40,277 nt of DNA, from IMG/VR virus record IMGVR_UViG_3300033153_010024, positions 1 to 40,277 of that record; one strand, given 5' to 3'. The position numbers and the translations under genes were made by a program. Of this stretch, positions 23,302 through 29,109 are shown in pieces. The stretch's first letter is position 1, and each line of letters starts with the position of its first letter. The stretch is from a virus. The notes under the pieces are model-generated. The model had not been told where the DNA came from. It was given only the letters and a program-made list of their open reading frames with translations, and did no database searches.

Positions 23302-23376
23302 GGGGATCTGTGTTTCTGTTGTGGGTTGAATCGGTATTGTTATATATTTGTCTGTTGTAGGTGGGTGTGGATGTGG
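23302..23376 (+). promoter_or_regulatory. Second copy of the duplicated promoter module
   Basis: Closely similar to 22341-22418 over about 75 bases, with a TATA box GTTATATATTTG at 23339-23350 and the block TGTAGGTGGG-TGTGGATGTGG downstream. The shared sequence extends about 40 bases upstream of the box, beyond core promoter needs, so a shared regulator is likely. Confidence 0.6.
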
Positions 23377-23568
23377 ATGACGGTGCAGTGTAAGAGCTGT
23401 GGAAGGGTGGTGTCTGAAGGTGAGTCTTTGCGACTCGTTGGCGTGGCTCGTGTTGAGGGTGAGGCCTCTCTAGCGCGTTTCCGAGAAGACGGGGTGTTCT
23501 GGTGTGCTGTGGAGTCATGGGGTGAGTGCTGGGTGTGTCCCGGGTGTGGGGCCAGTAATCCGGTGTAA
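23371..23568 (+). CDS. Zinc ribbon protein, 65 residues
   Basis: Leaderless ATG at 23371, 27 bases after the TATA centre (an ATG at 23377 also fits). CKSCGRVVSEGESL and CPGCGASNPV form the two Cys pairs of a ribbon, with a helical and beta insert between. It shares its promoter module with the LPD29-like gene, so the two are probably expressed together. Confidence 0.65.
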   Translation: MWMTVQCKSCGRVVSEGESLRLVGVARVEGEASLARFREDGVFWCAVESWGECWVCPGCGASNPV

Positions 23569-23646
23569 CTCTTTTTTTTATTTTATTTATTTATCTTATT
23601 CGGATTACTAAAAACAGGGGTTATAAAAAATGTGGGGGGGGGGGGG
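23569..23646. terminator. Convergent terminators with a 13-base G/C run
   Basis: Rightward, TTTTTTTTATTTTATTTATT (23572-23591) follows the zinc ribbon stop. Leftward, on the minus strand, a run of 13 C is followed by ACATTTTTT (23625-23646) directly after the stop of the next gene. Confidence 0.55.
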
Positions 23647-23910
23647 CTATTCTAAGTTCTCATCCAGTAGATAGACGTATTCGTCGGAGCCGACCCATAT
23701 GTTGCCCTCGTCATCCACGTAGAGGCTCAATCCGTCGATCCACCGGGTGGCTCCTATGTATGTCATGTCGTCGGGTTCCATCCCGTCTTGGGCTCTGTCA
23801 TAGGCGGCCTCTATGACTTGTCTCAGCCAGTATCCTCGGCTAGTGACTGTCTCGGCCACCAATACATCCACGGCATTCATGTATTTTTCTATCAGTTCTT
23901 TGGTTATCAT
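23647..23910 (-). CDS. Hypothetical 87-residue protein
   Basis: ATG at 23910 with GGAGGTGA 6 bases upstream, the best Shine-Dalgarno in this area. An N-terminal helix (ELIEKYMNAVDVLVAETV) is followed by a small beta part (LSLYVDDEGNIWVGSDEYVY). It is the last gene of a leftward four-gene operon beginning at 24461. No family recognised. Confidence 0.7.
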   Translation of the reverse strand: MITKELIEKYMNAVDVLVAETVTSRGYWLRQVIEAAYDRAQDGMEPDDMTYIGATRWIDGLSLYVDDEGNIWVGSDEYVYLLDENLE

Positions 23911-23914
23911 TTTT

Positions 23915-23998
23915 TCACCTCCTCAACGCTTTATGCTCATATTGAGTCCAGCTTAAGAAGAAGGCGATCAGGATTAAGGCCGTGAGTTTAACGATCAT
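23915..23998 (-). CDS. Single-span membrane micro-protein, 27 residues
   Basis: ATG at 23998 with AGAGGAGGA 6 bases upstream. One hydrophobic segment (IVKLTALILIAFFLSW) ends in a basic tail. The start overlaps the stop of the preceding gene by 4 bases, and its last codons form the Shine-Dalgarno of the next gene, strong signs that it is translated. Confidence 0.6.
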   Translation of the reverse strand: MIVKLTALILIAFFLSWTQYEHKALRR

Positions 23999-24168
23999 GG
24001 TTGATCCTCCTCTTTTTTGTGTGTTACCGTAAAGTCCCAGAGAAAACCGCATACGGGGCACTCCGCGTGGTATGTTGCCTTTTCGATTGTCGGGACCACT
24101 AGGAAGCCTGTTTCAGTGCATCCGCATGGCGTCTTTCTTTTCGCGAAGTACGGCTTCATTTTCCGCAT
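23995..24168 (-). CDS. Zinc-binding protein, 57 residues
   Basis: ATG at 24168. CGCTETGFLVV near residue 15 and CPVCGFLWDF near residue 38 give two Cys pairs. The stop overlaps the start of the membrane micro-protein by 4 bases. No closer family. Confidence 0.65.
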   Translation of the reverse strand: MRKMKPYFAKRKTPCGCTETGFLVVPTIEKATYHAECPVCGFLWDFTVTHKKEEDQP

Positions 24169-24170
24169 AT

Positions 24171-24461
24171 CTAGGCACCCAGGTTTATCCTATCCGTTTC
24201 ATGATGGCTTATGGAGAAGGTAAAACTCGCGTCTTCTCCATGGGTCTCTGTTATCTTGTTTCTCGTTTGCTCTAGTTGGTATTGTATCCATTGCGTGATT
24301 GCGTTTACCAGTGCTTTATCGCTGGAGTGTGGGTGTTTGTTATTGTGGAGTGTGATCGTTATTTGGTGGACTGTGGTTTTAAACAGGTCTTCGATGTCTA
24401 TTGTTGGCGGTGTCTCTATGATTTTTGTGACATAAACCTCTTTTTGGTTTGTCATTTTCAC
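24171..24461 (-). CDS. Hypothetical 96-residue protein, first gene of leftward operon
   Basis: Leaderless GTG at 24461, about 29 bases after a TATA box (AAATATAAATAG, 24485-24496). It begins with GTG AAA ATG, like the LPD29-like gene. A helical protein with VHQITITLHNNKHPHSSDKA and AITQWIQYQLEQTRNKITET. No family recognised. Confidence 0.65.
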   Translation of the reverse strand: MKMTNQKEVYVTKIIETPPTIDIEDLFKTTVHQITITLHNNKHPHSSDKALVNAITQWIQYQLEQTRNKITETHGEDASFTFSISHHETDRINLGA

Positions 24462-24484
24462 CGTGGTGTTATGGCCGCGAAAAC

Positions 24485-24539
24485 TATTTATATTTTATGT
24501 GTTTATTGGTTCTTAATGGTATATACTATGGTATATACT
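24485..24539. promoter_or_regulatory. Leftward TATA box and 12-base tandem repeats
   Basis: The TATA box of the leftward operon is at 24485-24496 (minus AAATATAAATAG). Just upstream of it, ATGGTATATACT is repeated exactly twice (24516-24527, 24528-24539); each copy holds the palindrome GTATATAC. The copies may be an operator or tandem TATA boxes for rightward transcription. Confidence 0.6.
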
Positions 24540-24706
24540 GGACGCCGGGGTAGATACTACGGTTTGAGGGGGGTCGGGTGAAAGTGGGTGGGGTTCTGGG
24601 CGTGGTGCTCCTTGTGGACGCGGGATACCCCAAATTTTTTTTGTGTCGCGCCGCCGCCGTGGCTGAGCAGGGATAGTTTTATATAGCTGTGCCGCGTATA
24701 GGTGCC
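24540..24706 (+). other. Gap with possible short RNA and the next promoter
   Basis: No convincing gene. A rightward RNA could begin near 24560 and end at CCCCAAATTTTTTTT (24629-24643). A TATA box GTTTTATATAG (24676-24686) then serves the micro-protein at 24707. A 31-codon GTG frame at 24580 exists but has no ribosome site. Confidence 0.35.
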
Positions 24707-24817
24707 ATGGGTGTAGCGTTGACTCGTGTCGGGGTTGTGAAGGCTGGGCTGCTGGCGTCGCTGCTGTGTAGCTTGGCGGCCGCCGTGCTGTGGATGCTGT
24801 GGCTCGCTCTACGGTGA
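24707..24817 (+). CDS. Single-span membrane micro-protein, 36 residues
   Basis: ATG at 24707, 26 bases after the TATA box centre, so leaderless. Nearly the whole chain is one hydrophobic helix (AGLLASLLCSLAAAVLWMLW) between Arg/Lys ends. Function unknown; a holin or membrane regulator is possible. Confidence 0.55.
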   Translation: MGVALTRVGVVKAGLLASLLCSLAAAVLWMLWLALR

Positions 24818-24885
24818 ACGTCCAGCGGGTTTCTCTGGCGGCGCTGTTTCGTGTGTCTCTTTTCTTCGGCGGGTTTTTTCTCTAG
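24814..24885 (+). CDS. Possible hydrophobic micro-protein, 23 residues
   Basis: GTG at 24814 overlaps the stop of the preceding micro-gene by 4 bases; the peptide MNVQRVSLAALFRVSLFFGG ends in FFL. A further frame (GTG 24888 to 25063, hydrophobic N terminus) follows but runs into the leftward gene at 25017. Support is limited to the overlap. Confidence 0.3.
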   Translation: MNVQRVSLAALFRVSLFFGGFFL

Positions 24886-25000
24886 GGTGCCGCCGGGTTT
24901 TAGATGGGTGGTTTTAATTTGTTTCCTGATGGGAAACTTAATCACCTGGGGACGGGTTTATGGGGGAAAACAGGGTCTGTTTGGGCTGTGTTTCGCGGCG

Positions 25001-25012
25001 AAAAAATGGGGG
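25001..25012 (-). terminator. T-run terminator (C5-A-T6)
   Basis: Minus strand CCCCCATTTTTT, 5 bases after the stop of the basic micro-protein gene. It is the same element, one T shorter, as those on both sides of the capsid gene. Confidence 0.55.
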
Positions 25013-25016
25013 AAAG

Positions 25017-25133
25017 TTATCGTCTGCGGCGGGGGTTCTTCAAGCCCCCCAGAATTGAGTTGAGCCACCGTTTTTTGTAGAGTTCGGTGTCCCTTAAGTA
25101 GCCTCGGCGGTGCTCAGCGATCGCCCGGCTCAT
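25017..25133 (-). CDS. Basic micro-protein, 38 residues
   Basis: ATG at 25133 with GAGGAGG 7 bases upstream. MSRAIAEHRRGYLRDTELYK continues to a C terminus PRRRR, so the chain is strongly basic and may bind nucleic acid. The terminator follows at once. Confidence 0.55.
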   Translation of the reverse strand: MSRAIAEHRRGYLRDTELYKKRWLNSILGGLKNPRRRR

Positions 25134-25173
25134 ATGTTAGCCTCCTCGCATCCAATCATCACATCGCCTCTCT

Positions 25174-25395
25174 TTACTTAACATCCCTTACTTCTAGACG
25201 GTAGGTTCCATTGAGGATTGTTCCGCCCATTATCATGATCACAAAAGCGCATAGTGACATCTGTAAGGAGGCGGAGCCGTCCTCAAAGTGCAGTTCTATG
25301 TTGCTCCAGAAATCATTATCGATTATCTGGAGTTGTCCTACTTTTCGTTCATTCCCAGTCTTAGGGTTTATCAGCCAGAGACTGCTCCGTTTCAT
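25174..25395 (-). CDS. Hypothetical 73-residue protein
   Basis: ATG at 25395 (a GTG at 25398 overlaps the stop of the upstream frame by 4 bases). Begins MKRSSLWLINPKTGNERKVG and is beta-rich with a hydrophobic stretch (MSLCAFVIMIMGG). Together with the gene before and the basic micro-protein it forms a leftward operon. No family recognised. Confidence 0.6.
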   Translation of the reverse strand: MKRSSLWLINPKTGNERKVGQLQIIDNDFWSNIELHFEDGSASLQMSLCAFVIMIMGGTILNGTYRLEVRDVK

Positions 25396-25702
25396 CACTC
25401 CTCATCCTCCACGCGTTTCTTCACCATCCTGACGAGCTTGCTCCACGAGTCGGCGACTATCCAGCCCTCCGCGAGGTACCCGTCCACCTCGTCGGGCGGC
25501 ACGTCCTTGAGGCTGGTTATGTCGTCGTCATGAGGTAGCTGATACTGCTCCGCGGGTTCTGGTCGGCCAGTGCGTCGTGTGTGACGATGACGCTGTGCAC
25601 CCTGTATCCTTCTTTGTGCCGTGTGTTGGCTTGCTCTATGCTGAAGACTCGGATGTATTTGGGTGGCTTCGCTGGTTCGGGTTGTTTTTCTTTTTCGTTC
25701 AT
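25395..25702 (-). pseudogene. Frameshifted hypothetical gene
   Basis: A leaderless ATG at 25702 (TATA box CTTAAATA at about 25728-25735) opens a frame (MNEKEKQPEPAKPPKYIRVF...) that ends at 25517 with an odd tail. The second half of the region, to a TGA at 25395, is coherent only in the -1 frame (EQYQLPHDDDITSLKDVPPD, then WIVADSWSKLVRMVKKR) and has no good start. One extra C in the CCC near 25548-25552 would join both into about 102 residues. It may be an assembly error, a real mutation or recoding. Confidence 0.5.
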
Positions 25703-25724
25703 TGCGTGTGGGTGTAGGCGGCGG

Positions 25725-25772
25725 GGGTATTTAAGTGTTTTCCCCAAGTACACCGTCAACCTTATATATTCG
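25725..25772. promoter_or_regulatory. Divergent promoters
   Basis: Leftward TATA box (minus CTTAAATACCCC, 25725-25738) for the frameshifted gene. Rightward box CTTATATATTC (25760-25770) opens the long rightward gene series starting at 25801. Confidence 0.6.
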
Positions 25773-25800
25773 ACGTGGTTCTTACACTTGTGGATAGACA

Positions 25801-26145
25801 ATGATAAAGGAAAAGAAACTAAATGAAATAAGCCCCGTTATGGGGGTGTTTTCAACGCTAGAGCAAATGATGAACCTATCTCTAGGTGAAAAGCGAGAAT
25901 GGAGAAACGACGCATTCAACAACAAAGAGGATGATTGGGTTGTGGATACTTGTGTGGGCTTCGATACGGGAACGTGGGAAACAGGGATAAGCCAAGACAA
26001 GGAAGAAACATGGACTATAGTTGAACAATACGCTGATAGGCGGGAAGCCGAAATAGGTCACGCCAAATGGGTTGAACTCATGAAAGAAAACCCCCGTAGA
26101 GAACTAGAAAGTATAAACATATGGGGAATTTTGTCTAATGGTTGA
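25801..26145 (+). CDS. Hypothetical 114-residue protein, first of rightward series
   Basis: ATG at 25801, about 36 bases after the TATA box. The content is charged and Trp-rich (SLGEKREWRNDAF, DDWVVDTCVGFDTGTWETGI, AKWVELMKENPRREL). The middle pattern, a short beta strand pair followed by a helix with repeated Glu/Arg, recurs in small viral proteins. No family recognised. Confidence 0.7.
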   Translation: MIKEKKLNEISPVMGVFSTLEQMMNLSLGEKREWRNDAFNNKEDDWVVDTCVGFDTGTWETGISQDKEETWTIVEQYADRREAEIGHAKWVELMKENPRRELESINIWGILSNG

Positions 26146-26163
26146 TGTTAAGAGGTGAAGAAA

Positions 26164-26511
26164 GTGAAAACTGAAAACATAATAAAACTACTCGACGCCG
26201 AGCTATTCTTCATACAGAACGAGGAAATGGAAAACACCAAAAAGGAGATACAGAACGCCACGCGGGATAAAGATCAGGGGTATCTTGAAGCCATGCGTAG
26301 AGCATACGTTGAATCCAAAGCGTCACTCAACACGATAAACTGGATACGTGAATTATTTGATATGCCTGAATGTTATGGGGAACCTAATGAGTTATGCTCT
26401 GCATCTCATCCAGATACAGACGAGGATTGTCCTTACCTCAAAAGGTGTCTCAGAGCATCAAAAATGATTCATGCTAGTTTAACTCAAACAACAACGGGGA
26501 AACTAGAATGA
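26164..26511 (+). CDS. Hypothetical 115-residue protein
   Basis: The GTG at 26164 is chosen because AGAGGTGA lies 5 bases upstream; a GTG at 26155 lies inside that site. An N-terminal helix (about 1-60) is followed by Cys residues spaced CYGEPNELC and CPYLKRC, a possible zinc site. It overlaps the next gene by 4 bases. Confidence 0.65.
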   Translation: MKTENIIKLLDAELFFIQNEEMENTKKEIQNATRDKDQGYLEAMRRAYVESKASLNTINWIRELFDMPECYGEPNELCSASHPDTDEDCPYLKRCLRASKMIHASLTQTTTGKLE

Positions 26512-26717
26512 GGCTGCACTTTGATTGGGTGGACGGGGTGCATGAAACACTGGACAAAGTGAAAAGCTACGAGATGCTTGACGGCGGGATGATCGTGATC
26601 TACTTTGAGGACAGAAAGGCGTGGGTTTCGCCGTACAACTATAAAGCCGTCACAGAAATCTATGATAGCTCTACGTCAGAAAAGATAGAAATCAATACTG
26701 CAGAGGAGGCGTCATAG
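26508..26717 (+). CDS. Hypothetical 69-residue protein
   Basis: The ATG overlaps the preceding TGA. Small beta-rich protein (LHFDWVDGVHETLDKVKSYE, MIVIYFEDRKAWVSPY), perhaps an SH3-like barrel. No family recognised. Confidence 0.65.
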   Translation: MRLHFDWVDGVHETLDKVKSYEMLDGGMIVIYFEDRKAWVSPYNYKAVTEIYDSSTSEKIEINTAEEAS

Positions 26718-26969
26718 ATGGCGAGACACATTCATTATAAGGATGGCTGGTATGCGGTATGGTCAACTATAATAGATGATTATATCACGGAGTGGACGAA
26801 GAACCAGCAGGAGATAATCGACTTTTTTGTTCAGGAAGCCGTTGACAAAGCCAAAGATAACGCTGTGTTTGGAATGTGGGAGGCAAGAAAACATGGCTGT
26901 AACGCTGCACACCGTTTACGGTGCGATCCATCAACTTTCATGGTCGTATCTAAAGAATCTGAGGATTGA
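26718..26969 (+). CDS. Hypothetical 83-residue protein
   Basis: The ATG follows the previous stop directly, with GGAGG 12 bases upstream. Aromatic-rich N terminus (HIHYKDGWYAVWSTIIDDYI) and a helix. No family recognised. Confidence 0.65.
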   Translation: MARHIHYKDGWYAVWSTIIDDYITEWTKNQQEIIDFFVQEAVDKAKDNAVFGMWEARKHGCNAAHRLRCDPSTFMVVSKESED

Positions 26970-27178
26970 TGGCGGACAATGAAATGAAAAAACTAACTCA
27001 GTTAGAATACATGGAACACTACTGTAGCCTCGTATCTATTCACTGTAATGACTTGATGAATAAACATCGTTCAGATGAGGCGTGTGGTGAAATAGAAACA
27101 CTAGCGTTAGCGGTATCCCTATTAAATTCTGCGGTTCGCAGTTTAAGAAACATAATAGTTGATGGTGGACAGCGGTGA
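26969..27178 (+). CDS. Hypothetical 69-residue helical protein
   Basis: The ATG at 26969 touches the previous stop; GAGG lies upstream. Mostly helical (LTQLEYMEHYCSLVSIHCND, ETLALAVSLLNSAVRSLRNI). The stop overlaps the next start by 4 bases. Confidence 0.65.
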   Translation: MADNEMKKLTQLEYMEHYCSLVSIHCNDLMNKHRSDEACGEIETLALAVSLLNSAVRSLRNIIVDGGQR

Positions 27179-27405
27179 TAGACGAGTTTGAGATCATGAA
27201 GTTCATCGAGGACTCCGAAGAACACCCGGCGATGGAAGACTTGGTAAAGAAATTTAACGTGAACGAGTTAAAACTTGAAGAGTTAACCATGTTTCTGAAA
27301 GCCCTGCTCGTCTGCGTCGAAGGAGCCACCATTCTCTACGACTCTAAACACGATGCGTGGCTCCGCCTCGTCAAGCGTAGGAAAAACGACTTCATAAAAT
27401 TATGA
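27175..27405 (+). CDS. Hypothetical 76-residue protein
   Basis: GTG overlaps the previous TGA by 4 bases. Acidic helical N terminus (EIMKFIEDSEEHPAMEDLVK) followed by a helix and a short beta part, a layout like a small winged helix, though none is assured. Last gene before a new promoter. Confidence 0.6.
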   Translation: MIDEFEIMKFIEDSEEHPAMEDLVKKFNVNELKLEELTMFLKALLVCVEGATILYDSKHDAWLRLVKRRKNDFIKL

Positions 27406-27461
27406 CTGTGGGGTGGATTGTTATCATGGCTGATAACTTAGAAGGAAAGGGGGATAACTAA

Positions 27462-27485
27462 AAAAGCTTATATAAAAGCTTATAT
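27462..27485 (+). promoter_or_regulatory. Tandem TATA boxes before QueT-DpdA
   Basis: AAAAGCTTATAT is repeated exactly twice without a gap. The first box predicts a start near 27497 and a short leader with the Shine-Dalgarno AAGGAGGTGA (27505-27514). The operon thus has its own, possibly double, promoter. No preQ1 riboswitch-like structure is seen in the short leader. Confidence 0.65.
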
Positions 27486-27522
27486 ACAAGGCATAACCAT
27501 TGTGAAGGAGGTGAAATAGAGT

Positions 27523-27966
27523 TTGGAGAGTAAACAAATCGCACAGACAGCCGTCTTCGCGGCTCTATACTACGCATTAGGATTAGTGTTTCAACCGATA
27601 AGCTTCATGGCGATACAAGTGCGGGTAGCGTGTGCTTTGATACCCTTGATAGCGTTATTCGGGCATCCCGCGACAATCGGCATAACCATAGGACACCTAG
27701 CGTTCAACCTTAACAGTCCACTAGGATTCCTAGACTATCTCAGCCCATTCGTGTTCCTCATACCGAGATTGCTGATACAACATTATGGAATAAAGGCGAT
27801 GCCAATACATACAATAACAGTCGGGGTTTGGGTAGCTTATGTCTTAAGTAGCCTTGGATGGGTATTATTCCTACCCGCCGCGTTGACCGTGGCTATCGGA
27901 GAACTTATAGCCGAGTGGTATCTAGGATACGTATTGCTGTATCAGGCGGTAGAGAAAAGACTGTGA
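27523..27966 (+). CDS. queT: QueT-like ECF transporter S component
   Basis: 147 residues from a TTG with AAGGAGGTGA 8 bases upstream. Five or so membrane helices. FMAIQVRVACALIPLIALFG, then GHLAFNLNSPLGFLDYLSPF and LTVAIGELIAEWYLGYVLL follow the QueT family pattern (QxRVxEAL, SPLGxxD, GExI). QueT proteins take up 7-deazaguanine precursors such as preQ0/preQ1 using a shared ECF energising module, which the host would supply. It overlaps the transglycosylase gene by 4 bases, which strongly links the two jobs. Confidence 0.85.
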   Translation: MESKQIAQTAVFAALYYALGLVFQPISFMAIQVRVACALIPLIALFGHPATIGITIGHLAFNLNSPLGFLDYLSPFVFLIPRLLIQHYGIKAMPIHTITVGVWVAYVLSSLGWVLFLPAALTVAIGELIAEWYLGYVLLYQAVEKRL

Positions 27967-28826
27967 AGTATTCTATTCCCCTAGATTTTTATTTTGTCAT
28001 GGACGGAACGGAGTTTAAGAACGATCAACAATATGAAATGCTCCCATCCCACAACATCCTTTGTTCAGCATATGGTATAATGAAAAGAGGGCCTGGAAGC
28101 TTAGGGCGCTGTAGATCGGCGTATGATAAACTAATTATAGATAGCGGATGTATTTCTGCATGGAAAAAACAAGATGTGGATTGGCTTGATCCAGAAACGC
28201 AGAACAAATATGTTGCGGCTACAAAAAAACTAAAGCCAACCATCGTTTGTCATTTAGATTTAACGATGGAACCCCAGTTTCTTAAGATGAACCAAATAAC
28301 TTCAGAGAAGGCATTAAAAAAGACGGTTGATAACGCTGAACACTTCTTAGAGTTAGATACTGGTGATGCAGAGAAAATGTTTGGTCTACAAGGTTGGAAC
28401 TTACAAGAATATGCGACGTGTATTCGTGAATATCGCAAACTTGGGTTATTTAAAGATGAGTACATTATAGGTGTTGGTACTACTTGTATGCGTTCTCCTC
28501 CAATTCTCTATCAAGTTTATGAATATATAATTCCATTAATCAAAAAAATAAATCCTAATCAGAGAATACATGCCTTTGGAATAGCTAAACCCGAATGGTT
28601 ATACGAACTTTATCGTCTAGGAATTACAAGCGGAGATAGTGCAACACCCCTTGTCAAGATGATAAAAAGAGAAATATATCCACACATCAAACTTAGAGTT
28701 AACCCACTTCCTAAAGATGGTTCGCGGGCTTTATATATATTCAACGCGTGGATATGGTATATGAAACTATGGGGAAAATTTAATGAAAACATAACACAAA
28801 AAAGACTTTATGATGGTTTTATATAA
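27963..28826 (+). CDS. dpdA: DpdA-like 7-deazaguanine DNA transglycosylase
   Basis: 287 residues from a GTG at 27963 that overlaps the queT stop by 4 bases; the frame is open further upstream inside queT. The TGT-fold motifs are present: LIIDSG at 57-62, LQGW at 142-145, IGVGTTCMR at 169-177, IHAFGIAKP at 202-210 and the likely nucleophile Asp225 in TSGDSA. The zinc Cys cluster and PUA domain of archaeal tRNA enzymes are absent, as in viral DpdA enzymes that act on DNA. The gene is visibly richer in A/T than the virion genes, suggesting separate acquisition. Confidence 0.8.
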   Translation: MKYSIPLDFYFVMDGTEFKNDQQYEMLPSHNILCSAYGIMKRGPGSLGRCRSAYDKLIIDSGCISAWKKQDVDWLDPETQNKYVAATKKLKPTIVCHLDLTMEPQFLKMNQITSEKALKKTVDNAEHFLELDTGDAEKMFGLQGWNLQEYATCIREYRKLGLFKDEYIIGVGTTCMRSPPILYQVYEYIIPLIKKINPNQRIHAFGIAKPEWLYELYRLGITSGDSATPLVKMIKREIYPHIKLRVNPLPKDGSRALYIFNAWIWYMKLWGKFNENITQKRLYDGFI

Positions 28827-28855
28827 TCCTTGTAGCTGAAGCACCATAGAAACCC

Positions 28856-29045
28856 TTTTATAGAAGACACGCCCCCCTGTTAAACGGAGGAACCCGAAAC
28901 CGCGGATGAATTAAATCCCTGATGTAGAGGTGTGCCCACAGGGAGCCGCTGGAGGACTTCACGGGTCGGTGGTGAAGCCCAGCGACAAATGGAATAGAAC
29001 CCGTAACCCACCTAGATAGGGGTGGCTGGGATGTCCCTAACCGAT
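28856..29045 (+). ncRNA. Structured RNA resembling a TnpB omegaRNA 3' region
   Basis: A TATA box (CTTTTATAGA, 28856-28865) predicts an RNA from about 28882. No ORF is supported to 29109. Possible pairings: CCCTG 28917-28921 with CAGGG 28939-28943; GTCG..TGG 28965-28972 with CCA..CGAC 28979-28986, or CTTCAC/GTGAAG instead; CCACC 29008-29012 with GGTGG 29021-29025; and ACGGGT 28961-28966 with ACCCGT 28999-29004 as a pseudoknot. GGTGGTGAAGCCC followed by a last hairpin and GGGATGTCC is like the guide-proximal end of archaeal IS605-type TnpB RNAs, where a guide would follow from about 29035. No tnpB is present. Confidence 0.5.
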
Positions 29046-29079
29046 GCGCGGCGGGACAATCCTCCAAAACACAGCAACC

Positions 29080-29089
29080 TTTTTAAACC
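29080..29089 (+). promoter_or_regulatory. TATA box for the transglutaminase-like gene
   Basis: CTTTTTAAAC lies about 25 bases before the ATG at 29110, so the mRNA is predicted to be leaderless and separate from the RNA upstream. Confidence 0.55.
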
Positions 29090-29109
29090 CCTGAACCCAT
29101 ACCACACAC

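Noticed and set aside
24851-25063. Plus-strand frame of 70 codons with hydrophobic start
   Set aside because: Its end overlaps a leftward gene that has a better Shine-Dalgarno and a terminator; only a part of the frame could be real, with no promoter of its own.
27490-27522. preQ1 riboswitch before the QueT-like gene
   Set aside because: The predicted leader is only about 25 bases and has no hairpin or A-rich pseudoknot tail; archaeal TATA promoter and Shine-Dalgarno explain it.
28826-29109. Remains of a tnpB or other transposase gene next to the guide-RNA-like element
   Set aside because: No frame on either strand shows RuvC or zinc motifs of TnpB, and no transposase is seen elsewhere in the window.
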